DNA of 64,000 bases, from the NCBI RefSeq assembly GCF_032163395.1, contig NZ_CP119968.1:2320001-2384000 (forward strand). The letters are read 5' to 3'. Both the position numbers and the translations under genes were made by a program. The notes beneath the pieces were generated by a model. The model searched no databases and was not told the DNA's origin. It was given only the letters and a program-made list of their open reading frames with translations. Origin of the DNA: Gloeocapsopsis dulcis (GTDB lineage: Bacteria > Cyanobacteriota > Cyanobacteriia > Cyanobacteriales > Chroococcidiopsidaceae). Position 1 is the stretch's first letter, and each line of letters begins with the position of its first letter. Positions 1-10,954 of the stretch are shown piece after piece.

Positions 1-1037
1 ATTTGGGGACCTTAGCTGGTGGTCTGGGCTGTTTCCCTCTTGACGATGAAGCTTATCCCCCACCGTCTCACTAGCTGCTCGGAGTCTGGTATTCAGAGTT
101 TGCCTCGATTTGGTACCGCTCTCGCAGCCCGCACCGAAACAGTGCTTTACCCCCAGACTTTCATCACAGCCGCTGCGCCTCAACACATTTCGGGGAGAAC
201 CAGCTAGCTCCGGGTTCGATTGGCATTTCACCCCTAACCACACCTCATCCGCCGATTTTTCAACATCGGTCGGTGCGGACCTCCACTTGGTGTTACCCAA
301 GCTTCATCCTGGACATGGTTAGATCACCCGGGTTCGGGTCTATAACCTGTGACAATACATTCGCCCTCTTCAGACTCGCTTTCGCTTTGGCTTCGGCGTT
401 TCACCTTAACCTGCCACACGTTATAACTCGCCGGCTCATTCTTCAACAGGCACGCGGTCAGACGTTGAATCGTCCTTCCACTGCTTGCAGGCTGACGGTT
501 TCATGTTCTATTTCACTCCCCTCCCGGGGTTCTTTTCACCTTTCCCTCGCGGTACTGTTTCGCTATCGGTCACACAGTAGTATTTAGCCTTACGAGGTGG
601 TCCTCGCTGATTCACACGGGATTTCTCGTGCCCCGTGCTACTCGGGATTCAGCTAGTATCTTTGCATTTTCGACTACAGGACTTTCACCTTCTCTGGTGC
701 AGTATTCGACTGCTTCGTCTAACACTCTGATTCCATATCGCTGTCCCACTACCCCAGAAGAAAAATCTTCTGGTTTAGGCTTATCCCCGTTCGCTCACCA
801 CTACTTAGGGAATCGAGTTTTCTTTCTCTTCCTCCAGCTACTAAGATGTTTCAGTTCGCTGGGTTCGCTCTTTCCGACCTATATATTCAGTCGGCAGTAC
901 TTAGGGTTGCCCCATTCGGACATCTCCGGCTCTATGCTTGCTTCCAGCTCCCCGGAGTATTTCGTCGGTTGCTACGTCCTTCTTCGCCTCTGTGTGCCTA
1001 GGTATCCACCATCAGCCCTAATTAGCTTGACCACTTT
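1..1037 (-). rRNA. rrl: 23S ribosomal RNA, 5' part (partial)
   Basis: The minus strand holds the 5' third of the large-subunit rRNA, running off the left edge of the window. The 5' end is placed near 1037, where the reverse complement reads GTCAAGCTAATTAGGGCTGA and continues into the conserved 23S start region (GGATACCTAGGC). It lies downstream of 16S and tRNA-Ile in the same operon. All ORFs in this stretch are incidental. The exact 5' end is approximate. Confidence 0.95.
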
Positions 1038-3013
<1,976 letters not shown>

Positions 3014-3194
3014 TATCAACAGAGTTTTGTCCTCGACTGCTACTTTATCTTTCGCAATCTGGACTCTTTTTTTATTAAGAGTTATCTTGACGAAGACTTG
3101 ATGTGCTTTCTTTGGCTTTCAAACTATATTCTTTTCTTGGTTCAGTTGCCTTCCGGAGGCGCTTTCCGCTTGCCTTCCCTTCTGGCGCTTTACT

Positions 3195-3224
3195 AATATA
3201 TCTAACCTCATCTGATATTGTCAA
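3195..3224 (-). promoter_or_regulatory. Predicted rRNA operon promoter
   Basis: On the minus strand, TTGACA (3219-3224) is followed after 18 bp by TATATT (3195-3200), a near-consensus sigma-70-type promoter. It reads towards the 16S gene with a leader of about 180 nt. The remainder of 3014-3322 shows no gene. Predicted from sequence only. Confidence 0.7.
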
Positions 3225-3322
3225 GGGGTTTGAGAAAAAAAATGGAAAAATCTTGAAAAGCTTACTAGACAATAGTTGTAGGCTATATTGCTAGAGAAAA
3301 AGCAGAAATGGAGCTATCAATT

Positions 3323-4189
3323 ATGAAAAATTTTGCTGTCCTACCACCTCTGTTAGTTCTTGATCCAATGCTTCGTGCTTGGTTAATTGAGGATGTTGGG
3401 CGAGGCGATCGCACAACTCAAGGTTTATTGTCAGTAGAAAGTTCTTGGGTAACAGCACAATGGGTAGCAAAAGCCCCTGGAGTCATTGCAGGATTGCCGA
3501 TCGCAGCAAGAGTGTTTCAGCTTTTGTCTGAGAAAACTAGTGTCATAACTACTATTAATGAAGGGCAGTGTTGTCAGCCAGGACAAGTGGTAGCAAAAAT
3601 AGAGGGTCCGCTAGAGACAATGCTTACAGGGGAACGAGTAGCTTTGAATCTAGCGATGCGTTTAAGTGGGATTGCGACTTTGACGCGAAAGTATGTAGAA
3701 AAACTTGCTGAACTTCCTACCCAGTTGGTTGATACCCGCAAAACGACACCAGGATTGAGATTACTTGAAAAGTATGCAACTCAAGTGGGTGGTGCGAAAA
3801 ACCACCGTATGGGTTTAGATGACGCAGTGATGATTAAAGATAATCATATTGCTGCTGCTGGAGGAATCGGAAAAGCGATTACCCGCATTCGCGCTCAAAT
3901 TCCTTATCCTTTAACCGTAGAAGTTGAGACAGAAACCATTGAACAAGTACAAGAAGCTTTACAGCATCAAGCAGACATTATTATGTTGGACAATATGTCT
4001 GTAGAATTGATGCAACAAGCAGTTAAGCTGATTCGTCGGTATAATAATCGAATCAAAATAGAAGCTTCAGGCAATATAACACTAGAGACGATTTATCAAG
4101 TAGCAGCTACTGGAGTTGATTACATTTCCACGAGTGCTCCAGTAACTCAGTCCATGTGGCTTGATTTAAGTATGAAAATTAAAGGTTAG
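3323..4189 (+). CDS. nadC: Nicotinate-nucleotide pyrophosphorylase (carboxylating)
   Basis: Converts quinolinate and PRPP into nicotinate mononucleotide, CO2 and pyrophosphate in de novo NAD synthesis; cytosolic. About 288 residues, full length for the family. Visible signatures are the N-terminal EDVGRGDRTTQGLL, the central DTRKTTPGLRLLEKYA, the active-site stretch GGAKNHRMGLDDAVMIKDNH and the late EASGNITLETI. An earlier ATG at 3308 is possible, but the ATG at 3323 has GGAG nine bases upstream and gives the shorter N-terminus expected for the family. It is divergent from the rRNA operon and followed by argS in the same direction after 59 bp. Confidence 0.93.
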   Translation: MKNFAVLPPLLVLDPMLRAWLIEDVGRGDRTTQGLLSVESSWVTAQWVAKAPGVIAGLPIAARVFQLLSEKTSVITTINEGQCCQPGQVVAKIEGPLETMLTGERVALNLAMRLSGIATLTRKYVEKLAELPTQLVDTRKTTPGLRLLEKYATQVGGAKNHRMGLDDAVMIKDNHIAAAGGIGKAITRIRAQIPYPLTVEVETETIEQVQEALQHQADIIMLDNMSVELMQQAVKLIRRYNNRIKIEASGNITLETIYQVAATGVDYISTSAPVTQSMWLDLSMKIKG

Positions 4190-4248
4190 GGTTGTAGTAT
4201 AAAACTTCTTGAGTGCTGTGATATTTCTTCTTCTCAACCCTTAACTTT

Positions 4249-6006
4249 ATGAGTGCGACGCTGGATCAACTAAAACATCGATTTACACAAGCCTTAGTTG
4301 CTGCTTTTGGCAATGATTATGCTGAAGTAGACCCCATCCTTGTATCTGCGAGTAATCCCAAGTTTGGTGATTATCAATCTAATATTGCTCTTTCTTTAAG
4401 TAAGCAGTTAAAACAGCCAGCACGAGCGATCGCCGAACAAATTGCAGACAAGTTGAATGTAGCTGACATTTGTGAACCACCAAGTGTTGCAGGTCCTGGG
4501 TTTATCAATTTGTTGTTAAAGACTGAATATCTAGAAACACAATTGCGTTCGATTCAGACAGATCCCAGATTAGGCGTTGCATTGGCAAAAACTCCCAAAA
4601 GGGTAGTTGTTGATTTCTCTAGTCCGAATATTGCGAAGGAAATGCATGTAGGACACTTGCGTTCTACGATTATTGGGGATTGCATTGCACGGATTCTAGA
4701 ATTTCGCGGATATGATGTTTTACGGCTCAATCATGTCGGAGATTGGGGTACGCAGTTCGGAATGTTAATTGCTTACTTGCGTGAAGCTTACCCTGATGCA
4801 TTGACTACGGCTAATGCACTAGAACTCGGAGATTTAGTAACTTTTTACCGTAAAGCTAAGCAACGGTTTGATGAAGATGAGACATTTAGAGAGACAGCAC
4901 GACAAGAAGTTGTAAAACTGCAAGCGGGAGTAGAAGATACTCAAAAGGCTTGGCAACTGCTATGCGAACAGTCACGACATGAATTTCAAGTCATCTATGA
5001 TTTACTCGACATTCATTTAGTAGAGCGCGGAGAATCTTTTTATAATCCATTGCTTCCAGCAGTTGTAGAAGACTTAGACCGTCAAGGTTTGCTTGTAGAG
5101 GATGCAGGTGCAAAATGTGTTTTTCTGGAAGGCTTTACTAACAAAGAAGGAGAACCACTGCCGCTGATTGTGCAAAAATCTGATGGTGGCTACAACTATG
5201 CTACGACGGATCTAGCTGCACTACGTTACCGAATCAAACAAGATCAGGCAGAGCGATTAATTTATGTAACAGATGCGGGACAAGCTAATCACTTTGCACA
5301 AGTATTTCAAGTAGCAAGACGGGCAGGTTGGATTCCAGAAGATGTAGAAATTGTTCATGTTCCTTTTGGTTTAGTTTTAGGGGAAGATGGCAAGAAACTC
5401 AAAACGCGCTCTGGAGAGACTGTTCGATTGCGAGATTTACTCGATGAAGCAATCGCGCGATTGCGTGCTGATCTAGAATCTCGGTTACAAGCAGAAGATC
5501 GGAGCGAAACAGAAGAATTCAAAGCTAAAGTGGCTCAAACCGTTGGTATTAGTGCGGTTAAATATGCCGATTTGAGTCAAAACCGGACAAGCAATTATAT
5601 CTTCAGCTATGATAAAATGCTTGCTTTGCAAGGTAACACTGCACCTTATATGCTGTATGCCTATGTGCGAATTCAAGGAATTAGTCGTAAGGGACAAATA
5701 AACTTTGAACAACTAGGTTCAGCAGCACAATTTTTCTTACACCAACCAGCAGAATTCACGTTGGCAAAACACTTACTGCAACTTAATGAGATTCTTAGTG
5801 ATGTTGAGCAAGATTTAATGCCAAATCGTTTGTGTCAGTATTTGTTTGAACTAAGTCAGAAATTCAATCAGTTTTACGATCAGTGTCCAGTTTTACAAGC
5901 AGAGGAACCGACACGGACATCTCGGCTACTAATGTGCAATCTAACCGCGAGAACGCTGCAACTTGGTTTATCCTTACTTGGTATACCTGTTATTGAAAGA
6001 ATGTAG
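4249..6006 (+). CDS. argS: Arginyl-tRNA synthetase
   Basis: Class I aminoacyl-tRNA synthetase that charges tRNA-Arg; cytosolic. 585 residues, full length. The N-terminal additional domain (about 1-110) is followed by the catalytic fold with the HIGH-type motif in [16 protein letters not shown] and the region [11 protein letters not shown] in place of a strict KMSKS, as is usual for ArgRS. The C-terminal all-helical anticodon-binding domain ends with [14 protein letters not shown]. Its stop codon directly abuts the stop codon of the convergent cysteine desulfurase gene, with no spacer, so no separate terminator fits between them. Confidence 0.96.
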   Translation: MSATLDQLKHRFTQALVAAFGNDYAEVDPILVSASNPKFGDYQSNIALSLSKQLKQPARAIAEQIADKLNVADICEPPSVAGPGFINLLLKTEYLETQLRSIQTDPRLGVALAKTPKRVVVDFSSPNIAKEMHVGHLRSTIIGDCIARILEFRGYDVLRLNHVGDWGTQFGMLIAYLREAYPDALTTANALELGDLVTFYRKAKQRFDEDETFRETARQEVVKLQAGVEDTQKAWQLLCEQSRHEFQVIYDLLDIHLVERGESFYNPLLPAVVEDLDRQGLLVEDAGAKCVFLEGFTNKEGEPLPLIVQKSDGGYNYATTDLAALRYRIKQDQAERLIYVTDAGQANHFAQVFQVARRAGWIPEDVEIVHVPFGLVLGEDGKKLKTRSGETVRLRDLLDEAIARLRADLESRLQAEDRSETEEFKAKVAQTVGISAVKYADLSQNRTSNYIFSYDKMLALQGNTAPYMLYAYVRIQGISRKGQINFEQLGSAAQFFLHQPAEFTLAKHLLQLNEILSDVEQDLMPNRLCQYLFELSQKFNQFYDQCPVLQAEEPTRTSRLLMCNLTARTLQLGLSLLGIPVIERM

Positions 6007-7170
6007 TTAGAAACTTGCACAAGTCAACTCAGGTATTAATCGATGTAAAACTTGCTTAAGTACCATCGCCGTCCAATCGACATCTGCTGCTGTAGTGTCT
6101 CTTCCTAGAGTTAGGCGGAGTGCACCTAACGCTTGCTGAGGTGTATAACCCATCGCGGATAATGTTGGACTTGGAGAAAGCTTACCGCTATGACAAGCTG
6201 AACCGGAACTGATGGCAATTCCTGCCAAATTCAGTTGGCGGACAATTGTTTTACCAGTAATACTTTTATCGATATGTGTGAGGCAAAAACTCATATGATG
6301 TGGAAGGCGAGAAGTGCGATCGCCTGTGGGAATCAAGTAAGGTGTGTCGCTGAGTAAATCAAAAAGGCGATCGCGCAGTTGAATTAAACGTGGCGTCTCT
6401 CCAGTCATTTCTTGCGCAGCGAGTTCAGCAGCTACACCAAATCCCGCAATCATCGGTACGGCTTCTGTACCAGAACGTCGGCGTGATTCTTGCCCACCAC
6501 CACCAAGTAATGCTACTAATTCAATTCCAGGACGTACGTAAAGCGCACCCGCACCTTGAGGACCATAAATTTTGTGACTAGAAATCGAAAGTAAGTCAAT
6601 AGGAAGTTGCTGGACATTAATTGGTAATCTTCCAGCAACTTGCACTGCATCGGTGTGAAATAAAGCACCATGCAAACGCGTAATTTTACATAAAATCTCA
6701 ATTGGTTGTAATGTTCCTACTTCGCTTTGCCCATAGATAATCGAGACTAATACTGTATTGCTGCGTAATGCAGCTTTTAATTCTAGTGGGTTCACTCTTC
6801 CTTGCGCGTCTACTGGTAAGCGAGTTACTTGCCAACCCCATTGTTCTAGTAGTTTAACTGGTTCAGCGATTGCAGGATGTTCTACTTGAGAAATAATAAT
6901 GTGTTGTGGTTGCGAGTACTGACGCGCAATTCCCATAATTGCTAAGTTATCTGCTTCAGTACCGCCAGAAGTAAAAACAATTGACTCGGTGGATGCATTA
7001 ATTAGGCTAGCAACCTGCATTCGGGCTTGTTCCACTACCGTTGCTGCACGCCCACCCCACTCATGCAAGCTAGAGGGATTACCCCAATGTTGTGTAAAAA
7101 CTTCCTGCATGGCGGCGATCGCTTCGGGGCGTGGAGGTGTTGTGGCACTGTAATCCAGATAAATTTGCAT
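6007..7170 (-). CDS. Cysteine desulfurase (NifS/IscS-type, class V aminotransferase fold)
   Basis: PLP enzyme that removes sulfur from cysteine for Fe-S cluster, thiamine or tRNA-thiolation pathways. 387 residues. It starts with the canonical MQIYLDYSATTPPRPEA; the PLP lysine is in SSHKIYGPQGAGAL and the catalytic cysteine in ISSGSACHSGKLSP, placing it in the NifS/IscS group I rather than SufS. No nif or isc partners flank it, so the precise acceptor is unknown. It is divergent from the phospholipase-D-like gene and convergent with argS. Gene-level naming (iscS versus nifS) is not justified. Confidence 0.92.
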   Translation of the reverse strand: MQIYLDYSATTPPRPEAIAAMQEVFTQHWGNPSSLHEWGGRAATVVEQARMQVASLINASTESIVFTSGGTEADNLAIMGIARQYSQPQHIIISQVEHPAIAEPVKLLEQWGWQVTRLPVDAQGRVNPLELKAALRSNTVLVSIIYGQSEVGTLQPIEILCKITRLHGALFHTDAVQVAGRLPINVQQLPIDLLSISSHKIYGPQGAGALYVRPGIELVALLGGGGQESRRRSGTEAVPMIAGFGVAAELAAQEMTGETPRLIQLRDRLFDLLSDTPYLIPTGDRTSRLPHHMSFCLTHIDKSITGKTIVRQLNLAGIAISSGSACHSGKLSPSPTLSAMGYTPQQALGALRLTLGRDTTAADVDWTAMVLKQVLHRLIPELTCASF

Positions 7171-7301
7171 GACGTCGGACTCTAAATCATTCAGCGATCG
7201 GCTAGCTGAGGTTGCTTTTTTCAGGATATCGCTTGAGTGGTTGTGCGATCATACATTGTTGCTGGGAAAACTTGATTTAGCAGCAATTCATAAATCATTC
7301 C

Positions 7302-8942
7302 GTGCGTCTACTATCTATTACTGCCAGCCGCCTATTAATTTTACTGTCACTGAGTTTAACTTCGTGTCAATCGGTACAGTTACAACAAAAACCAAAACTA
7401 CCACAAGACCCTTTCGTTGAAGCATACTTTAATCATACAGAAACAGCAGAGTATCAAGAACCTTATCGCCAGCAAAAACGACAGGGTGATGATTTAGAGC
7501 AAAAAATTGTTGATGCGATCGCTTCCGCCCAATCTACTGTTGATGTTGCAATTCAAGAACTACGTCTACCTAAAATTGCGCAAGCCTTGGTAGAACGACA
7601 AAACGCTGGAGTACAAGTCAGAGTTATTTTGGAAAATAACTATAGCCGCCCGTGGAGTAGTCTTACTGCTGCAGAAGTCGAGAAATTACCACAGCGGGAA
7701 CGCGATCGCTACCAAGAATTTCGGGCATTAGTAGATCGCAATCAAGATGGCAAAATGACTCCTGATGAAATTAGTCAAGGTGATGCTTTAGTCATACTCA
7801 ATCAAGCGCGAGTTCTTTGGATTGATGATACTGCGGATGGTTCAGCAGGTAGTGGCTTGATGCATCACAAATTTGTCATTGTTGACCAACGGACTGTAAT
7901 TGTAACATCAGCAAACTTTACCACAAGTGATGTTCATGGTGATTTTGGTTCTCCTAGTAGTGTTGGTAATGCGAATAATCTTTTGAAAATTGATAGTCCA
8001 GAATTAGCCCAGATATTTACTGAAGAATTTAGTCTAATGTGGGGTGATGGTTCTGGCGGTCAACTCGATAGCAAATTTGGTTTAAAAAAACCATTGCGAT
8101 CGCCGCAGTATGTTCAAGTTGGCAATAGTCATATTTCAGTGCAATTTTCTCCAACTTCGCCTACTGTTCCCTGGCAATACAGCACTAATGGTTTAATTGG
8201 TCAAGTACTCAATACTGCTACAAGTTCTGTAGATTTAGCTTTGTTTGTTTTTTCAGAACAAAGGTTAGCGAATATTCTGGAGACTTCACATCAACGAAAT
8301 GTCCAAATTCGAGCATTGATCGATCCAAGTTTTGCTTTCCGCACTTATAGTGAAGCGTTAGACATGATGGGAGTGGCACTGAGTGATAACTGTAAGTATG
8401 AAAAAAACAATCATCCTTGGCAAAAGGCGATCGCTACTGTTGGTACACCGCAACTACCACAAGGTGATTCCTTACACCATAAGTTTGGTGTCGTAGACAA
8501 ACGAATTGTGATTACAGGTTCGCACAACTGGTCAGCCGCAGCAAATGCCAAAAATGATGAAACGTTATTAATCCTACAAAACTCGACGGTTGCAGCGCAT
8601 TACATACAAGAATTTGAGCGACTCTATACAACTGCCCAACTAGGTGTCCCAGCCAGTGTTCAAAAGAAAATGAAGGCACAACAGCAACAGTGTAAGCAGT
8701 TTCAAAATTCTCCTAGGGTTGATACCAGTGCAAATGCAGATAATGTAGCTGTTGCTAAAATTAATCTCAACACTGCTAACTTAGAAGAAATAACTGCCTT
8801 ACCTGGTATTGGTAAGAAACTAGCACAACGAATTATCACCGCACGTCAGGAAAAACCTTTCACCTCCCTGACAGATTTAGAACGCGTATCAGGAATTGGT
8901 ACGAATATAGTGACTAAGTTAAGCGATCGCGTGACTTGGTAA
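7302..8942 (+). CDS. Phospholipase-D-like lipoprotein with EF-hand loop and helix-hairpin-helix tail
   Basis: 546 residues. The N-terminus is a lipoprotein signal peptide ending LTSC, with Cys22 as the lipidation site. Two HKD half-sites are intact: H188-x-K190-x4-D195 and H392-x-K394-x4-D399, the arrangement of a two-motif PLD-family nuclease or phosphodiesterase. Between the first domain core and HKD1 sits a perfect EF-hand calcium loop, DRNQDGKMTPDE (145-156). The C-terminal 60 residues (from KINLNTANLEE) are a ComEA-like helix-hairpin-helix DNA-binding unit with LPGIGKKLAQRI. Together these suggest a membrane-anchored, extracytoplasmic, possibly calcium-dependent nuclease linked to DNA handling; this is inference. 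The start is GTG, the only one giving the signal peptide. Confidence 0.85.
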   Translation: MRLLSITASRLLILLSLSLTSCQSVQLQQKPKLPQDPFVEAYFNHTETAEYQEPYRQQKRQGDDLEQKIVDAIASAQSTVDVAIQELRLPKIAQALVERQNAGVQVRVILENNYSRPWSSLTAAEVEKLPQRERDRYQEFRALVDRNQDGKMTPDEISQGDALVILNQARVLWIDDTADGSAGSGLMHHKFVIVDQRTVIVTSANFTTSDVHGDFGSPSSVGNANNLLKIDSPELAQIFTEEFSLMWGDGSGGQLDSKFGLKKPLRSPQYVQVGNSHISVQFSPTSPTVPWQYSTNGLIGQVLNTATSSVDLALFVFSEQRLANILETSHQRNVQIRALIDPSFAFRTYSEALDMMGVALSDNCKYEKNNHPWQKAIATVGTPQLPQGDSLHHKFGVVDKRIVITGSHNWSAAANAKNDETLLILQNSTVAAHYIQEFERLYTTAQLGVPASVQKKMKAQQQQCKQFQNSPRVDTSANADNVAVAKINLNTANLEEITALPGIGKKLAQRIITARQEKPFTSLTDLERVSGIGTNIVTKLSDRVTW

Positions 8943-8992
8943 TTAGCTTGTTATCCTGAAAGAAGCTCTGCTGCTTATGCTTGACTAGAATT

Positions 8993-10177
8993 ATGACCCA
9001 GCAACCTGCACGCATTTGTATTCTCGGTGGTGGTTTTGGTGGTCTTTATACTGCCCTAAGATTGTCAGAATTACCGTGGGAGTCACAAAAACCAGAAATT
9101 GTACTTGTCGATCAAAGCGATCGCTTTTTATTCTCACCATTGCTTTACGAACTCCTTACGGGTGAACTACAAACTTGGGAAATAGCACCACCATTCTCAG
9201 AAATCCTTGCTAGCACAGGTGTACGCTTTTATCAAGGAACCGTTACAGGAATTAATATTGACGAACAGCGAGTTCATTTGCAAGAAGGTTCAGAAATTCC
9301 CTACGATCGCTTAGTCCTTGCATTAGGTGGTGAAACTCCACTTGATATAGTTCCTGGAGCAACATCATATGCTTTCCCATTCCGCACGATTGATGATGCG
9401 TATCATTTAGAAGCGCGACTGCGACTGCTTGAAGAATCACCCGTCGATAAAATCCGCGTGGCGATTGTGGGAGGAGGTTACAGCGGTGTTGAGTTGGCGT
9501 GTAAATTGGCAGATCGCTTGCAGAATCGCGCCCGTATTCGCTTGATTGAAATGACGGATCAGATTTTGCGGACATCACCAGAACACAATCGTGTCGCCGC
9601 TAGTAAAGCTTTAGAGACGCAGGGTGTTTGGATTGATTTGGAAACAAGAGTGCAAGAAATTGAACCACAAGCGATCGCACTTGAATACAAAAATCAAGTT
9701 GATACAATTCCTGTAGACATCGTCATTTGGACAGTAGGAACGCGGGTTGCGCCTGTTGTGCGATCGCTTCCACTCAAGCAACAGCGCGGTCAATTAACAA
9801 TAACATCTACTTTACAAGTTGTAGATCATCCTGAAATCTTTGCCTTGGGCGATCTAGCTGACTGCCGTGATGCGGAAGGGCAACAAGTACCCTCAACAGC
9901 TCAAGCTGCGTTTCAACAAGCGGACTATGTAGGCTGGAACGTTTGGGCTTCACTAACAGAACGTCCTTTACTTCCTTTTCGCTATCAACATTTAGGCGAA
10001 ATGATGACGCTAGGAACAGACAACGCCACATTTACAGGTTTAGGAATCAAGCTCGATGGTCCGTTAGCTTATGTAGCACGACGCCTAGCATATCTTTATC
10101 GTATGCCTACATTAGGTCACAAACTCAAAGTAGGGATTAATTGGATAACTAGCCCGTTTACCGAATTAGTTCAATAG
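8993..10177 (+). CDS. Type II NAD(P)H dehydrogenase (NDH-2-like FAD oxidoreductase)
   Basis: Single-subunit flavoprotein that passes electrons from NAD(P)H to quinone at the membrane without proton pumping. 394 residues from the ATG at 8993; a longer TTG-initiated form at 8981 is unlikely. The FAD-binding motif is ICILGGGFGGLYTAL near the start, the second Rossmann motif is VAIVGGGYSGVELACKL near residue 155, and the FAD ribityl site is EIFALGDLADC. The C-terminal 60 residues are basic and amphipathic, fitting peripheral membrane attachment. Cyanobacteria usually carry several such paralogues, so no gene letter is assigned. Confidence 0.88.
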   Translation: MTQQPARICILGGGFGGLYTALRLSELPWESQKPEIVLVDQSDRFLFSPLLYELLTGELQTWEIAPPFSEILASTGVRFYQGTVTGINIDEQRVHLQEGSEIPYDRLVLALGGETPLDIVPGATSYAFPFRTIDDAYHLEARLRLLEESPVDKIRVAIVGGGYSGVELACKLADRLQNRARIRLIEMTDQILRTSPEHNRVAASKALETQGVWIDLETRVQEIEPQAIALEYKNQVDTIPVDIVIWTVGTRVAPVVRSLPLKQQRGQLTITSTLQVVDHPEIFALGDLADCRDAEGQQVPSTAQAAFQQADYVGWNVWASLTERPLLPFRYQHLGEMMTLGTDNATFTGLGIKLDGPLAYVARRLAYLYRMPTLGHKLKVGINWITSPFTELVQ

Positions 10178-10267
10178 TTTCAACGGTAACGATTACCAGA
10201 GTATGATTAGAGGCAAACGATCTCTACTTGAATTTTGCGATCGCCGGAGGCTAGCAGCTAACAACAG

Positions 10268-10954
10268 ATGATGCAAAAACCAAAAATCATTTTTCTTGAT
10301 GCAGTTGGTACGCTTTTCGGAGTTAAAGGTAGCGTCGGTCAAGCTTATAGTGAGGTAGCACAAAAATTTGGGATTTACATCTCAGCTAAAACATTAAATC
10401 AAGCATTTCTACAAAGTTTCCAAGCGGCTCCACCACCAGTCTTTCCAGAAATGGAACCGGATGAGATTACGGCGTGTGAGTTTCATTGGTGGAAATCAGT
10501 TGCACAGCAAACCTTCCAGCAGGTAGGCGTTCTCAATCAGTTTGCTGACTTTTCTGCTTTCTTTACAGAATTGTATCGGTATTTTGCAACTGCTGAACCT
10601 TGGTATGTGTATCCTGATGTTGCTCCTGCCTTGGACCGTTGGCAACAGATGGAAATTGAGCTGGGAATAGTATCAAATTTTGATTCTCGACTCTACTTAG
10701 TTCTAGCAGAGCTTGATCTAGAAAAGTTCTTTACTTCTATTACTATTTCTACTGAAGCAGGTGCAGCAAAGCCTGATCAGGAAATTTTTATGACAGCACT
10801 CGCGAAACATAACTGCAGTCCTGAGTTAGCTTGGCATATTGGTGACAGTTGGAACGAAGACTACCACGGAGCAACTGCAGCTGGAATTAGAGCATTTATT
10901 GTTGACCGTAACGTAGTCGTCCCTGAAAAATCCAGAGGTCAAGCGGTAGATTGA
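10268..10954 (+). CDS. HAD-superfamily hydrolase-like protein with IS-altered C-terminus
   Basis: Haloacid-dehalogenase fold protein of the REG-2-like/subfamily IA type. Motif I is FLDAVGTLF, in which the usual second aspartate of DxD is valine, so phosphatase chemistry may be altered. Motif II is IVSNFDSR, the motif III lysine lies in AGAAKPDQEIF, and motif IV is HIGDSWNEDYHG. The native protein was 216 residues: joining the sequence across the IS restores ...DRNV followed by a TAG at 12327. The insertion moved that stop and adds 12 IS-encoded residues ending GQAVD with a TGA at 10952. The fold should be unaffected. Confidence 0.85.
   Translation: MMQKPKIIFLDAVGTLFGVKGSVGQAYSEVAQKFGIYISAKTLNQAFLQSFQAAPPPVFPEMEPDEITACEFHWWKSVAQQTFQQVGVLNQFADFSAFFTELYRYFATAEPWYVYPDVAPALDRWQQMEIELGIVSNFDSRLYLVLAELDLEKFFTSITISTEAGAAKPDQEIFMTALAKHNCSPELAWHIGDSWNEDYHGATAAGIRAFIVDRNVVVPEKSRGQAVD
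10909..10915. repeat. Left target-site duplication of the IS element
   Basis: TAACGTA here is repeated directly at 12320-12326, immediately outside the inverted ends GTCGTCCCTGA. Because the element ends could also include TA, the duplication may instead be ACG with ends TAGTCGTCCC. Either reading restores the same pre-insertion sequence. Confidence 0.8.

Noticed and set aside
6007-7170. A nif or suf cluster around the cysteine desulfurase
   Set aside because: Neighbours are argS and a PLD-like gene; no Fe-S scaffold gene is adjacent.
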